NCBI GenBank assembly: GCA_900544075.1
Contig: UQTJ01000010.1
Location: 1 to 64,000, forward strand
Source: an uncultured Bacteroides sp.
GTDB taxonomy: Bacteria; Bacteroidota; Bacteroidia; Bacteroidales; Bacteroidaceae
Direction: 5' to 3'
DNA: 64,000 nucleotides
Below, in pieces: positions 1-9,722 of this stretch (the first letter of the stretch is position 1; every line of letters starts with the position of its first letter). The position numbers and the translations under genes are program-made. The notes below the pieces were generated by a model. That model did not search any database. It saw only the letters and a list, made by a program, of their open reading frames with translations, and was not told where the DNA came from.

Positions 1-1069
1 CCACATTAAATTCAAACCCTCCAGTTCGTTTGATTCGGATAGCTTTATAATTTTTATCAGCACCTGGGAAAAGACTCAAAATTCCCTGATCTTCCAACCA
101 ATTGAATTCCAAACATTGTCCATTAAAGTTCTCCCATGAATTCATAAATTCAAATGAATCATTCATCTTACCTTCAGATACAATCACATTCATGGAAGCA
201 GAAATTGGATTGCCATCACCATAATCAGCTTTTGCAGTAATGACTGCATTACCATACTTTTTGGCAATAAAATGTCCATCCTCATCAACCTCAACTACTT
301 CCGGTTTACTACTTTCCCACTTCAACGCAGAAAGAGTTGCATTGCTCGGCTGCACATTCAATTGAGGTACGTAAACTTCACCCAACGCTAATTCATCGGA
401 TTCCTTAACAAACTCCAGACTTTCAACAAAAATCATTGGTTTAACAGTAATCTCAAACTCTTTGGAGAAATGTCTATCATCAGTAGCAGTAGCTTTAATA
501 CGAGCAGTTCCTTCTGCCACACCTTTCACCAATCCACCTTCTGTAACTGTAGCAATATCAGGAGTCAAACTTTCCCATTTCAACGTAGGATAAGTTGGTT
601 CAGAAGGAGTAGTTATCCATTTCAATTGTAAAGAAGCTGTTGCATGGACTTCCAATTCATCCATATCCAACTCTATATCTTCCACAAAAACAATCTCATC
701 TACAACCTTAATTTCGACGGTAGAAGTAACTGCAAACCCTATTGCAGGCATTACCGAAACAATTGCTGTTCCAGCATGTACAGCCGTAATTCTTCCGTCT
801 TCATCAACTTTAGCAATTTCAGGACTTCCTGATTTCCAGATTACCCCCTTGTCGGAAGCATTATCGGGAAGAACACTATATTTCAATATAGTATCACTAC
901 CTACCAACAGTGGCAAAATCGGAGTTACGTCCAGATTAATATCGGAAATAAGCACTTTTTCTTCCATTTCCGGTGACACCATTTCATCGTTGCACGAAAC
1001 TGCAGAAAACATTGCTCCCATTAAGCAAGCAGCCACACAACCTTTATGTAGTATATTTCTGTATGTCAT
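1..1069 (-). CDS. Big_2-type Ig-repeat surface lipoprotein, C-terminus cut by window edge
   Basis: The reading frame is open from an ATG at 1069 to the left edge, so about 356 residues are visible and the C-terminus is missing. The N-terminus is a lipoprotein signal ending in AVSC with the lipid cysteine at residue 26. Three Big_2-like immunoglobulin repeats follow (about residues 37-115, 120-200 and 205-285). Each carries the signature PxIAxVxExGxVxAxxxGTAxI, for example PEIAKVDEDGRITAVHAG. A different domain begins near residue 295 and is cut. The gene starts 42 bases after the SusD stop on the same strand, the position of a SusE-like surface glycan-binding protein in SusCD loci. Seen: signal, repeats, context. 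Inferred: outer-surface location and a glycan-binding role. No catalytic motif is visible in the part present. Confidence 0.8.
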   Translation of the reverse strand, partial: MTYRNILHKGCVAACLMGAMFSAVSCNDEMVSPEMEEKVLISDINLDVTPILPLLVGSDTILKYSVLPDNASDKGVIWKSGSPEIAKVDEDGRITAVHAGTAIVSVMPAIGFAVTSTVEIKVVDEIVFVEDIELDMDELEVHATASLQLKWITTPSEPTYPTLKWESLTPDIATVTEGGLVKGVAEGTARIKATATDDRHFSKEFEITVKPMIFVESLEFVKESDELALGEVYVPQLNVQPSNATLSALKWESSKPEVVEVDEDGHFIAKKYGNAVITAKADYGDGNPISASMNVIVSEGKMNDSFEFMNSWENFNGQCLEFNWLEDQGILSLFPGADKNYKAIRIKRTGGFEFNV

Positions 1070-1111
1070 GATTAATATAATATTATTAGGATATCAATGT
1101 AAATAAAATCA

Positions 1112-2833
1112 TTATTCCCAACCTGGATTTTGTTTCAAGTTAGAATTTAGTTTCAACTGATCTATAGGCAGAGGATATAAGTAATGTTTTTCTTCCCATA
1201 CACGTCCCTGCTCATAAATAATACAACCATCAGCGTCCATGGTTTTAGAAGAAGCGTCCGACCATTTTGTTTCATAGTCAGTACCTCTCCATTTAACACC
1301 TGTAAGATTCATCGGCATTTCCTCTTCTGCTGTTTTCCATCGTTTTAAATCATCAATACGGAAATTCTCATCATAGAATTCAACAGTACGTTCACGACGT
1401 ATCTCAGTACGCATATCCAAATTATTAGCAGAAACAAAAGCATTGGTCAAATCGGGCATATTAGGATTAACACGTTTACGAGTCAAATTCAAACTGATTG
1501 CCAAATCTTCATCAGAAATTTTATCATCGCGTTCAAATACAGCTTCAGCATAATTTAACAGGACCTCAGCATAACGGATAATTGGATAGTCATACGCTTC
1601 CATCCCTGTAGGTACCCCATCACGTTCGCAACACCATTTGTGTGGAAAATATCCCGTACCGGTAGAAGGCATATAATTCTTATGAGAAGCATTTGCTATC
1701 TCTTCCGCACTTCCTGTCCAGTCAATACGTCCTCCTCCGGTTCCCCAATAAGTATGCCCTGGTATCATAAGCGTATTGCTCATTCTGTTATCTCGATTTT
1801 TGAATTCAGAATCCACTTTACTATAATCCCATGTTTGAGGGTCGACAGGCAAACCATTATTTTGCAAATACATATTTGCCATTTTACGTGTCACATATAC
1901 AGCATTGCCCAATCGTCCTTGCGTAATATTAAAACCAATAGAAGCCAATGTCGGGTCATGGCGTCTGGTGAAAATGTATTCCTTATTTGCACTTTTGGTA
2001 ATACCTGCAGGATTCGATTTGTCATTTTCAAGAATAAAAAGATATTTGTAAGCTTCAGTACCTAATTCTTCTGGAGCGAACAACTCGAAGAAATCACTTT
2101 CCATTACATCATGGGCAGATGTAGCGGCTATATCCAATAGTGCCTTCGAACGCTCATTGTTCTGTCCGCCATTACGGAACTTTTGCCAAGTACCTTCATA
2201 AAGAGCGACACGGGAAAGAAATGCACTGGCAGCCTGACTAGACAAACGACCTTCATCGTTGCTGCTAATCTCATTAGCTGCGGGAAGAAGCCGGACAGCC
2301 TCCTCCAAGTCTTCTATGATAAAATCCACCACTTCACTTCGTGAATTACGTGACATCTGCATTTCTGGTGAATCAATATCCAATGGAGTACGAGTTATAA
2401 TAACATCCCCATACACCTGTAACAAATCAAAATAGCAATAGGCCCTGAAAAAGTGTGCCTCGCCCACAAATGTCGCAATATCCGACGGAGCCGCGTAACT
2501 TTCAGCTTGCTGTAAAAGCATGTTTGTCTGACGAATACGATTATAATTATCCGTATAAGTCTTATCAGACGATGGAATGCTGTTTGTTCCATTACTATAC
2601 ACATCAAATGTAATTGCTGTACGCAAATCGGAACGAATATCACTATGAGGGCTATCATCCAATTGCCTGAAATCGGCACTCCAACCATAGAACTGGGTTG
2701 CAAACAATTTAAAATGGTCTGGGGTTTGCCAGTAATTCGTATCCGCCAACTGGGTTTTCGGTTCCAAGTCAAGACATGACTGAAACGTTAGCATAGAAAA
2801 TAATCCCAAAATATATGTTATCTTTTTCATCAT
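1112..2833 (-). CDS. SusD/RagB-family outer-membrane lipoprotein
   Basis: A 573-residue SusD/RagB homologue, the surface lid lipoprotein that hands oligosaccharides to its SusC partner. The start is taken at the MMKK pair at 2833: a longer in-frame extension would run into the SusC gene and lacks a signal, while from 2833 the protein has a normal lipoprotein signal ending FQSC with Cys20. Typical SusD features are the early DLEPKTQ segment after the signal, TPR-like helices in the middle (HFFRAYCYFDLLQVYGDV), and the C-terminal RRERTVEFYDENFRIDDLKR and LYPLPIDQLKLN blocks. It lies 10 bases after the SusC stop, so the two are certainly co-transcribed. The substrate cannot be read from the sequence. 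Confidence 0.93.
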   Translation of the reverse strand: MMKKITYILGLFSMLTFQSCLDLEPKTQLADTNYWQTPDHFKLFATQFYGWSADFRQLDDSPHSDIRSDLRTAITFDVYSNGTNSIPSSDKTYTDNYNRIRQTNMLLQQAESYAAPSDIATFVGEAHFFRAYCYFDLLQVYGDVIITRTPLDIDSPEMQMSRNSRSEVVDFIIEDLEEAVRLLPAANEISSNDEGRLSSQAASAFLSRVALYEGTWQKFRNGGQNNERSKALLDIAATSAHDVMESDFFELFAPEELGTEAYKYLFILENDKSNPAGITKSANKEYIFTRRHDPTLASIGFNITQGRLGNAVYVTRKMANMYLQNNGLPVDPQTWDYSKVDSEFKNRDNRMSNTLMIPGHTYWGTGGGRIDWTGSAEEIANASHKNYMPSTGTGYFPHKWCCERDGVPTGMEAYDYPIIRYAEVLLNYAEAVFERDDKISDEDLAISLNLTRKRVNPNMPDLTNAFVSANNLDMRTEIRRERTVEFYDENFRIDDLKRWKTAEEEMPMNLTGVKWRGTDYETKWSDASSKTMDADGCIIYEQGRVWEEKHYLYPLPIDQLKLNSNLKQNPGWE

Positions 2834-2843
2834 TTCTTTATTT

Positions 2844-5800
2844 TTAGAAAGTAGCATTGATACCAAAAGTAATTGTACGGTTAAATGGATAGCGCTGTTT
2901 ATTTTGCACTTTGCGTGTAGCCTCAGGGTCCCAGCCATCGTTTATATATGACTTTTCCCACAAATCTGCTCCCGCAACATATACACGTAGATTGCTCAAG
3001 AAGCCGGTTTTACTTATCAAATTCTTAGGGAAGGTATATCCTAATACAATATCCTTCAAACGAAGATAAGCACCATTTTCTACAGACCATGTGGAAGCCA
3101 TGTAATTATAATTATTAATATCATTATTGTTTGAGTAGCTCGGATAATGGTTGTTGGGAGTTTCAGGACTCCATACTTTCCCTATACTTTGGTTAGATGT
3201 ATTCAACCAAATTGCTTTAAAGGGGACTTTCCATGCATCAATTTCACGATAGATGGTACGATCTCCAACTCCTTGAAATACCGCATTGAAATCAAATCCC
3301 TTCCATTCGAAACCGAAGTTGAAAGAGAAAGACAGTTTAGGATCATCAGTACCTAAAAAGACTAAATCATCCTGAGTAAGTTTACCATCCTTATTGACAT
3401 CCTCATACATGTGGTCGCCCAAACGAAGGTTAGCAGGCATATTTACGGAGTTGTTTCCAGTATATTTCTGTGTATACTTCATCAGCTGCTCATCTGTCTG
3501 AATCTTTCCCATATAACGATACCCAAATATAGAGTTTAACGGATAGCCATTCAATGCTGCATTGTATCCAGCCTGTACAACAATTTCTCCTCCATCAATC
3601 AATTCATTCGTCATATAAGTTAATGTTCCACCTAAATGGTAATTTACCTCACCTATCTTATCACGCCAGGTCAGACTTCCATCATATCCTTTTGCCATAA
3701 ATTTTCCAGTATTAGTGCTTGGTGCAGTACCACCCAATATACCAGGATATAAACGAGAAATCAACATATTATTATTTTTCTTCATAAAGACCTCAAAGGT
3801 ACCAGTAAGACGATTACCTATGAACCCAAAGTCTATACCCAAATTGTAATTATAAATACGTTCCCATGTACGCACATTACTTACCAATCCCGCTGATTCC
3901 ACATAAGTACCCTTTGACGTTCCCAACAAAGCGCCACTGTTAGACTTATAATTATACAACTGAATACCATCATAACGTCCGATACCACTTTGATTACCAA
4001 CTTCTCCGTATGAAGCACGTAATTTCAATTCGCTCACGTAATCATGAATACCTTCCATAAATTTTTCTTCACTGATACGCCATCCTGCAGATGCTCCCCA
4101 AAAGAAATTCCAACGATTTTCGGGTAGGAATTTAGAAGAACCGTCATAACGGGCATTCAACTCTGCCATATACTTCGACTTATAATTATAGTTGAAACGT
4201 CCAAAATAAGACAATATGGCCTCTTCCCACTTATCAACTTTATCAATATAAATTTGCCCCTTACCATTCAATGATTCAATGGCAGACTCCACATCCATGA
4301 CTTTAGTAGCGCTGTAATCGTATGCTGTATAATCATACTGTACACCTCCCATCAAAGCCAAATCATGAACCTCGTTCAACAACTTTTTATAAGTGAGGTA
4401 AGCAGAAGCCATATAATTATCTGTACGGGATGCACTCTTCATGTAAGAAGATTTTTCCTGTGCGGGATAAGGAGAGTTCTCGTTCCGGATTAACGTACCA
4501 TCATACTGATACCAGTCAATGGACAAATATTGTTCATCGCGCATAGCAGAATTAGTAGAATAGCCTAAAGTCCCCTGAAAATCAAGCCCTTTCAGGATAT
4601 TTACCTTTAAGACCTCATTTACACTCATATTGGTAACCGTCAGCTTATTGTCGCCACCTAGTTCTACCTGCCAGTTAGGTGTATGAATCCCTCCCCATGC
4701 ATAAGGCTTACCATCTATAGTTGATATTGGTAAACCTGGCTGAGGAATAGAAACCCCCAAAACAGCACCAATCTGTGTGGGAGCTACCTGATGCTGACGA
4801 CTAGCAGCCATATTGGACTCCAAACTAATGTGATTGGAAATCTTGAAACTATTAGATAAACGTACATTATAACGTTCATTCGAGTTATTGCCCCATTGCA
4901 AAGTACCCTGATCATTCAAATAACCCAATGAAAGGCGATAACTAGATTTTTCCGTCCCCCCAGAAAGACTCAAGTTGTGTTGCGTAGAATTTGCATTTCC
5001 CCATAACACATCCGTCCAGTTCATATCATGAAAAACAAAATCAGCTACACCGATAAATGCACCAGGTATAGGATCAGGCACTGAACCATCACCCCCATTC
5101 AGATTTATCCAGCTCCCTTTCAAGGACTTTGCCAGTTTAGCATAACGTATCCATTGGTCGTCCTCTCCATAACCATCATTAGTACGAGCCTGAATTACAC
5201 CGTCTGCCCATTCATCAAGACTCATCAGACGAGGCTGTAATCCCACGATTTTACGAGTAAATGAACCACTATATTCTATTTTGGCCTTACCTGCATCCGG
5301 TCGTTTTGTGGTTACTAAAATTACACCTCCTGCAGCCTTGGCTCCATAAATCGCAGCAGAAGCATCTTTTAAGAAATTAATAGACTCAATGTCATCTGCA
5401 CTTAATTGAGACATTTCACTTACACTACTTGCAGGCACACCGTCAATAATCAGCAACGGGTCTACAGAATTCTTAGATACTGCACCACGTATGGATATTC
5501 CCCATCCTTCCTCACCAGGAGCAGCAGAAGAACGAGTAATACGTAGTCCTGGTACCTGTCCCTGCATAGCTGAAAGAGGGTTACTCACCGTTCCTTTGTT
5601 TTGGAACATTTTCTCATCCACAACTGTTACAGATCCTGTCAAAGTCTGTTTCTTTTGAGCACCGTAACCAACTACTACAACTTCATCCAATAATTCTGAA
5701 TCTTCTTTTAAAACAACATGTTTCAAACCCGCATCTGATGCAGGTAATTCAACTGTTTTATAACCAATGTAAGAGATTACAATCACTGCTTTAGCAGAAG

Positions 5801-6056
5801 ACACATTCAACCTATAGTTTCCGTCAATGTCTGTAATTACTCCATTTGTTGTTCCTTTTTCAAGGACACTTGCACCAATAACAGGAATACCGTCACTGTC
5901 CAACACCTGTCCCTTTACGCTCACTGACTGCATGACTGATTGTACAGAAACCAATTCCGCATACATAGGAGTAAGGTTTCCGACTACCAAAGCCGAAGCC
6001 ATCATAGCTGAAAAAAGGGCTCTCTGCGATGATTTTTTTGTTAAAACATTCTTCAT
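2844..6056 (-). CDS. SusC/RagA-family TonB-dependent transporter, no STN domain
   Basis: A 1070-residue TonB-dependent outer-membrane transporter of the SusC type. After a signal peptide (about residues 1-33) comes a carboxypeptidase-D-regulatory-like domain (SVKGQVLDSDGIPVIGASVL to about residue 120). A linker with the TonB-box-like LLDEVVVVGYGAQKKQTLTG follows, then the plug with SIRGAVSKNSVDPLLIIDGV and the INFLKDASAAIYGAKAAGGV block, then the 22-strand barrel ending in the aromatic FGINATF. It has no STN signalling domain before the regulatory domain, so it should not signal to a FecR protein by the usual route. It is 27 bases downstream of an ECF sigma gene and 10 bases upstream of susD. 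The substrate is unknown. Confidence 0.95.
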   Translation of the reverse strand: MKNVLTKKSSQRALFSAMMASALVVGNLTPMYAELVSVQSVMQSVSVKGQVLDSDGIPVIGASVLEKGTTNGVITDIDGNYRLNVSSAKAVIVISYIGYKTVELPASDAGLKHVVLKEDSELLDEVVVVGYGAQKKQTLTGSVTVVDEKMFQNKGTVSNPLSAMQGQVPGLRITRSSAAPGEEGWGISIRGAVSKNSVDPLLIIDGVPASSVSEMSQLSADDIESINFLKDASAAIYGAKAAGGVILVTTKRPDAGKAKIEYSGSFTRKIVGLQPRLMSLDEWADGVIQARTNDGYGEDDQWIRYAKLAKSLKGSWINLNGGDGSVPDPIPGAFIGVADFVFHDMNWTDVLWGNANSTQHNLSLSGGTEKSSYRLSLGYLNDQGTLQWGNNSNERYNVRLSNSFKISNHISLESNMAASRQHQVAPTQIGAVLGVSIPQPGLPISTIDGKPYAWGGIHTPNWQVELGGDNKLTVTNMSVNEVLKVNILKGLDFQGTLGYSTNSAMRDEQYLSIDWYQYDGTLIRNENSPYPAQEKSSYMKSASRTDNYMASAYLTYKKLLNEVHDLALMGGVQYDYTAYDYSATKVMDVESAIESLNGKGQIYIDKVDKWEEAILSYFGRFNYNYKSKYMAELNARYDGSSKFLPENRWNFFWGASAGWRISEEKFMEGIHDYVSELKLRASYGEVGNQSGIGRYDGIQLYNYKSNSGALLGTSKGTYVESAGLVSNVRTWERIYNYNLGIDFGFIGNRLTGTFEVFMKKNNNMLISRLYPGILGGTAPSTNTGKFMAKGYDGSLTWRDKIGEVNYHLGGTLTYMTNELIDGGEIVVQAGYNAALNGYPLNSIFGYRYMGKIQTDEQLMKYTQKYTGNNSVNMPANLRLGDHMYEDVNKDGKLTQDDLVFLGTDDPKLSFSFNFGFEWKGFDFNAVFQGVGDRTIYREIDAWKVPFKAIWLNTSNQSIGKVWSPETPNNHYPSYSNNNDINNYNYMASTWSVENGAYLRLKDIVLGYTFPKNLISKTGFLSNLRVYVAGADLWEKSYINDGWDPEATRKVQNKQRYPFNRTITFGINATF

Positions 6057-6083
6057 GTAATTAAATTTTAATTAGACATTTAA

Positions 6084-6599
6084 TTATATACATTGTTTAA
6101 TATATTCGCGTATTTCCTTTCTGCCAAGAAAAAGATGATTCTCGACAGTACGTTTGGACAAACAAAGTTTATCAGAAATATCATCTGACGACATATCCAT
6201 AAACCTGTTCATATAATATATTTTCTTTCTTTGGGATGGGAGCATATGCATTACAGCCTTCTCATGTTTCTCTAAATCTCTGGCTATAATATCACTCTCG
6301 AAAGAACGTACTTCAGGCTTAACGGATTCCATCATATAAGAAGTGACCTCCTGCTTCTTATAGTAACGACGTAAATAATCAGTAATAAGATTATTGGCAA
6401 TTGTAAAAACAAAACTCTTAATAGTATCCTTGCACAACAGTTTGCCACACTCCAAAAGGCGCACAAAAACATCCTGCACCAAATCTTCGGCATCGTCAGC
6501 ATCGCCTATCCTATAACATACATAAGCCAACAAATGAGAATGGTGAGACTGAAATGCCTCCTCCACCAGATTGTAAGATTTCTCGATTCTGCCTTCCAT
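6084..6599 (-). CDS. ECF RNA polymerase sigma factor, orphan (no anti-sigma neighbour)
   Basis: A 171-residue extracytoplasmic-function sigma-70 factor. Region 2 is visible at about residues 10-80: the helix DADDAEDLVQDVFVRLLE is typical, followed by FVFTIANNLITDYLRRYY. Region 4 lies at about residues 110-165, with LPSQRKKIYYMNRFMDMSSD and the helix-turn-helix SKRTVENHLFLGRKEI. The gene ends 27 bases before the SusC start and very likely transcribes or drives that operon. Sigma factors of this kind in Bacteroides are usually paired with a FecR anti-sigma gene, as at 28809-30405 in this window, but none lies next to this one. How its activity is controlled is therefore open. Confidence 0.9.
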   Translation of the reverse strand: MEGRIEKSYNLVEEAFQSHHSHLLAYVCYRIGDADDAEDLVQDVFVRLLECGKLLCKDTIKSFVFTIANNLITDYLRRYYKKQEVTSYMMESVKPEVRSFESDIIARDLEKHEKAVMHMLPSQRKKIYYMNRFMDMSSDDISDKLCLSKRTVENHLFLGRKEIREYIKQCI

Positions 6600-6638
6600 A
6601 CTATTTTATTTTATGGTTTTACGTTCATGTTACTGACG

Positions 6639-6646
6639 CAAAATTA
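6639..6646 (-). promoter_or_regulatory. Putative -7 promoter element for the orphan ECF sigma gene
   Basis: On the minus strand the bases read TAATTTTG, an exact match to the Bacteroides housekeeping -7 element TAnnTTTG, 40 bases upstream of the ECF start at 6599. A clear -33 TTTG is not seen at the usual spacing. A six-base inverted repeat (CATATC at 6660-6665, GATATG at 6676-6681) lies just upstream and could be an operator. Confidence 0.45.
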
Positions 6647-6796
6647 TGGAAGAAATACACATATCGGAAATTTTTGATATGCTGATTAATCTCTGATAAT
6701 GCGGTTAGACTGTGAAGTTGATTATATTGTTGTATATCAAGTAATTATATATATTGAAATAATAGTATCACAAAATAAATTGAGACTGATACAATA

Positions 6797-9613
6797 TCAT
6801 TCTTTACCGTTCCTGCCGCCGGATTTTATATTCTTGATATACTCATTTGGAGTTATACCTGTAACCTTCTTGAACGACCTGAAGAATGATGCACGCGAAC
6901 TGAATCCGCAATGTTCAGACAATGCTTCGAGAGTATATTTTGAGTACTTCTCTTTCTGTATGGCCGATTTGAATTCTTCTACTCTATACTCATTGATATA
7001 GTCATAGTAAGTCTTCTGCAGATATTGGTTAAACACGTACGACAATGCATGCGAAGAAGTATTTGCGACATTTGCCAGGTCAGCAATCTTCAGCGATTTA
7101 TTTGTGTAAAGTTTGTTTTTCATCATCTCCTTGTCCAAAATCTTGATTAATCGCTTACATTCTTCATCAGACAGCTTATAGTTCTTATATTTGTCTTCAT
7201 TCGTTTCCTGAAGATGTTCTGCTTCAGTGTCTGCCTGTTCATCATTGTCCGGTTCCTCTGTATCATCTTCAACAGTATCTGCTGCATCAGGTTTCACCAT
7301 TCTTTTTCTATAGGTATATACTGATAACATGCAAATCACTATTACACAAACCGCTATTATATATATATGATTATTTCCCTGAACACAGATACTCAGGGTA
7401 ACTTGTGATTCAGGATAACCAGCCCTACGAATTTTCAGTACCGTATTTTTCTTTATATCATACAATGAAATTTCTGATACTCCGTGCAAAGGTTTCCATT
7501 CGCGCGTATCGTCAATGCAATATTCATAAATCATATATGCAGGATCACTGTAAATAAGTCCGGAGAACAATATCCTCAGATTATTGGCACTATTGTCTAT
7601 CTCAAGATTATATGTATCCTGAGAGCTTTTTATCATTTTATTGGTCAGTGCTTTTCCGTTTACTGTAATATCTGTAATTTCAATTCTGTACGGATGTTTG
7701 TGCAGACTGTTTATACCGTCGGAGTTCAGATAGACAAGTCCTTTGGTATTGCCAAACCAGAATACACCCGATGAATCCCTCACAGAATTACAGTTGGTGA
7801 ATATCGGATCAGGAATTCCGTCAGTAAAATTATAAGGAATCACATTATCGCAACTGTCTACCCTATACAATCCGTTGTTTGTAGTTATAAAGACTCCTCC
7901 CATATTATCCTCCACAGCCGACAGAAGTTGCTTGTTGTCAAATATCGGTGCATTATCAATGAAAGAGTATTCGTCCATAAATATGTTTGTACGGAACACA
8001 TTCCCTTTTTCAGGAAGGAAATACAAATCCCGGTCATGAGTTTCATATACAGTTCTGATTTTTACATCGTTTATATATCCGTCCGGGAAAATATTGTTCC
8101 TGATAGCTCCAGCAGAAGGTTCCCATAGGCACACCCCATTCTCTGTACATATCCATCCCTTACCGGATGAATCGAAATATATTTCATAAACGTTTCCTTC
8201 GGGTATTTTTGAGTGTGAAGATGTAAAATGATAGATTTGCATACCGTTTTTGAAGCAATAAAGGCCCGATGACGTACCTATCCACAGATTTCCTTCACTG
8301 TCGGGGCGTATGGCGAATATGTGACCGTTCCTGAACGTATCATCTTCTGCAGGGAAATCTGATACGGAAAGAGTGTTTGGATTAAGCATATACATACCTC
8401 CACCGTAAGTACCGGCATAGAACATACCGTCGAAATAACATGTGGAAATAATCATATTGGCTCTTAACACAGGCATATTGAACTGTTTTACAATATCCCT
8501 GTCCTCATCGATGAATACAAGACCGTCTCTCGAACCTATGAGCCTTTGATTCCCGCGGAAAGCCACAGTCCTTATCGGCATATCCCTCGTAGTAAATTTA
8601 TCTTTCCATCTATATACCCCGAAAAGCCCACTCTGATATAAAGTATAGTCAACACCAGACTGATACAATCCTATCCACACCAATCCGTCGCGGTCCACCA
8701 ATACAGAATACACCGAGTTAGAACGTATTCCGTCTTTTTTACCCGGAACATGACGATAAGATTTTATAATCTTCTGCTGTGAAACAGATACAAAATGCAC
8801 ACCGTTTCCGTCAGTACCCACATAGAGCAAGTCCTCGCCATCAGTAGACAGTGACGAAACCACACTGCATCCCACATCGACATATCCCTCGAAAGAATAT
8901 GTACGCATGTTGAAACGCATAAGTCCGCGGTCCATCGTACCGAGGTACAGATAATCTCCAATGGAAGCTATATTATAAAAAGAGTTAGAAAGTCCTGTCG
9001 TTTTACATTCAAATCTTTCACATTTACCGGTAGAAGGCTTGAAACGCACCACACCGTTCATGGACGACAGCCATACATACGATGAATCATTTGATAAAAC
9101 TATACCTGTCAGCTTATTTTCCGGGGAGAACAGATTATCATTCAGCAATGTTTTCTTTACACCTCCCGGAGTGCTGACAAAGAGTCCTTCGTCCGTTGCT
9201 ATAATAAGTGTGTCAGACGAAAAATAAGATATGGCATTCACCTTTACTGAAATCTCTTTTTGAAGGAAAGGAACAAACTTATCAGCCTGACTGTCCAAGC
9301 GGAACAACCCTCCGCCAGTACCGCACAATATCCCGTATCGGGAATTTTCAGTCATAGTATAAACACGTTTCCTGTTATAGTCAGGCTGGCTGAAATCGTA
9401 TTTCTTAAGACGTACTCCGTCAAATCTCTCCAATGATGAGTTTGTACCGAACCATACAAAACCAAGTGAATCCTTATATATGGAGTTTACCACGAGATCC
9501 GTCATCCCTTCAGGTATAGACAGACTTCTGAATGTTTCCTGAAAAGCATACAGTTGTGGCAATATGGCCAATGATAAATATATGGATAGTATGTATCTAT
9601 AAATGCTCTTCAT
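6797..9613 (-). CDS. Membrane one-component regulator: periplasmic propeller + AraC DNA-binding domain
   Basis: A 938-residue membrane regulator. The start is taken at 9613 (MKSIYRY), where a signal peptide begins; a start seven codons earlier would precede it. The periplasmic part (about residues 25-650) consists of two-component-regulator propeller repeats such as DSLGFVWFGTNSSLERFDG and DSEGNLWIGTSSGLYCF. A Y_Y_Y-like beta-sandwich follows to about residue 740. One membrane segment (IYIIAVCVIVICMLSVYTY, about 748-768) leads into a strongly acidic linker and then a C-terminal AraC helix-turn-helix (LEALSEHCGFSSRASFFRSF, about 890-925). There is no histidine kinase, ATPase or receiver domain. 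It is therefore built like a hybrid two-component regulator with the phosphorelay removed, comparable in logic to membrane-bound SusR. It heads the beta-helix/lyase cluster and probably controls it by direct ligand sensing (inference). Confidence 0.85.
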   Translation of the reverse strand: MKSIYRYILSIYLSLAILPQLYAFQETFRSLSIPEGMTDLVVNSIYKDSLGFVWFGTNSSLERFDGVRLKKYDFSQPDYNRKRVYTMTENSRYGILCGTGGGLFRLDSQADKFVPFLQKEISVKVNAISYFSSDTLIIATDEGLFVSTPGGVKKTLLNDNLFSPENKLTGIVLSNDSSYVWLSSMNGVVRFKPSTGKCERFECKTTGLSNSFYNIASIGDYLYLGTMDRGLMRFNMRTYSFEGYVDVGCSVVSSLSTDGEDLLYVGTDGNGVHFVSVSQQKIIKSYRHVPGKKDGIRSNSVYSVLVDRDGLVWIGLYQSGVDYTLYQSGLFGVYRWKDKFTTRDMPIRTVAFRGNQRLIGSRDGLVFIDEDRDIVKQFNMPVLRANMIISTCYFDGMFYAGTYGGGMYMLNPNTLSVSDFPAEDDTFRNGHIFAIRPDSEGNLWIGTSSGLYCFKNGMQIYHFTSSHSKIPEGNVYEIYFDSSGKGWICTENGVCLWEPSAGAIRNNIFPDGYINDVKIRTVYETHDRDLYFLPEKGNVFRTNIFMDEYSFIDNAPIFDNKQLLSAVEDNMGGVFITTNNGLYRVDSCDNVIPYNFTDGIPDPIFTNCNSVRDSSGVFWFGNTKGLVYLNSDGINSLHKHPYRIEITDITVNGKALTNKMIKSSQDTYNLEIDNSANNLRILFSGLIYSDPAYMIYEYCIDDTREWKPLHGVSEISLYDIKKNTVLKIRRAGYPESQVTLSICVQGNNHIYIIAVCVIVICMLSVYTYRKRMVKPDAADTVEDDTEEPDNDEQADTEAEHLQETNEDKYKNYKLSDEECKRLIKILDKEMMKNKLYTNKSLKIADLANVANTSSHALSYVFNQYLQKTYYDYINEYRVEEFKSAIQKEKYSKYTLEALSEHCGFSSRASFFRSFKKVTGITPNEYIKNIKSGGRNGKE

Positions 9614-9648
9614 TATACATGCAGTTGTTAACAATGTAAATTTCAGAG

Positions 9649-9656
9649 CAAATATA
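9649..9656 (-). promoter_or_regulatory. Putative -7 promoter element for the membrane AraC regulator
   Basis: The minus strand reads TATATTTG, an exact TAnnTTTG match, 36 bases upstream of the chosen start at 9613. A TTTG lies 24 bases further upstream, slightly wider than the usual -33 spacing. A perfect 6+1+6 palindrome (GTTATC-n-GATAAC, 9706-9718) lies another 50 bases upstream, directly after the stop of the preceding gene, and may be an operator or weak hairpin. Confidence 0.5.
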
Positions 9657-9722
9657 GAAAAAAATATAATATTTTTTAGTCAAATCCTATAAATTTAGAC
9701 AATAAGTTATCAGATAACACAT

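Noticed and set aside
2395..2772. Open frame in another frame of the first SusD gene
   Set aside because: Fully overlaps SusD on the same strand and shows no protein family motif.
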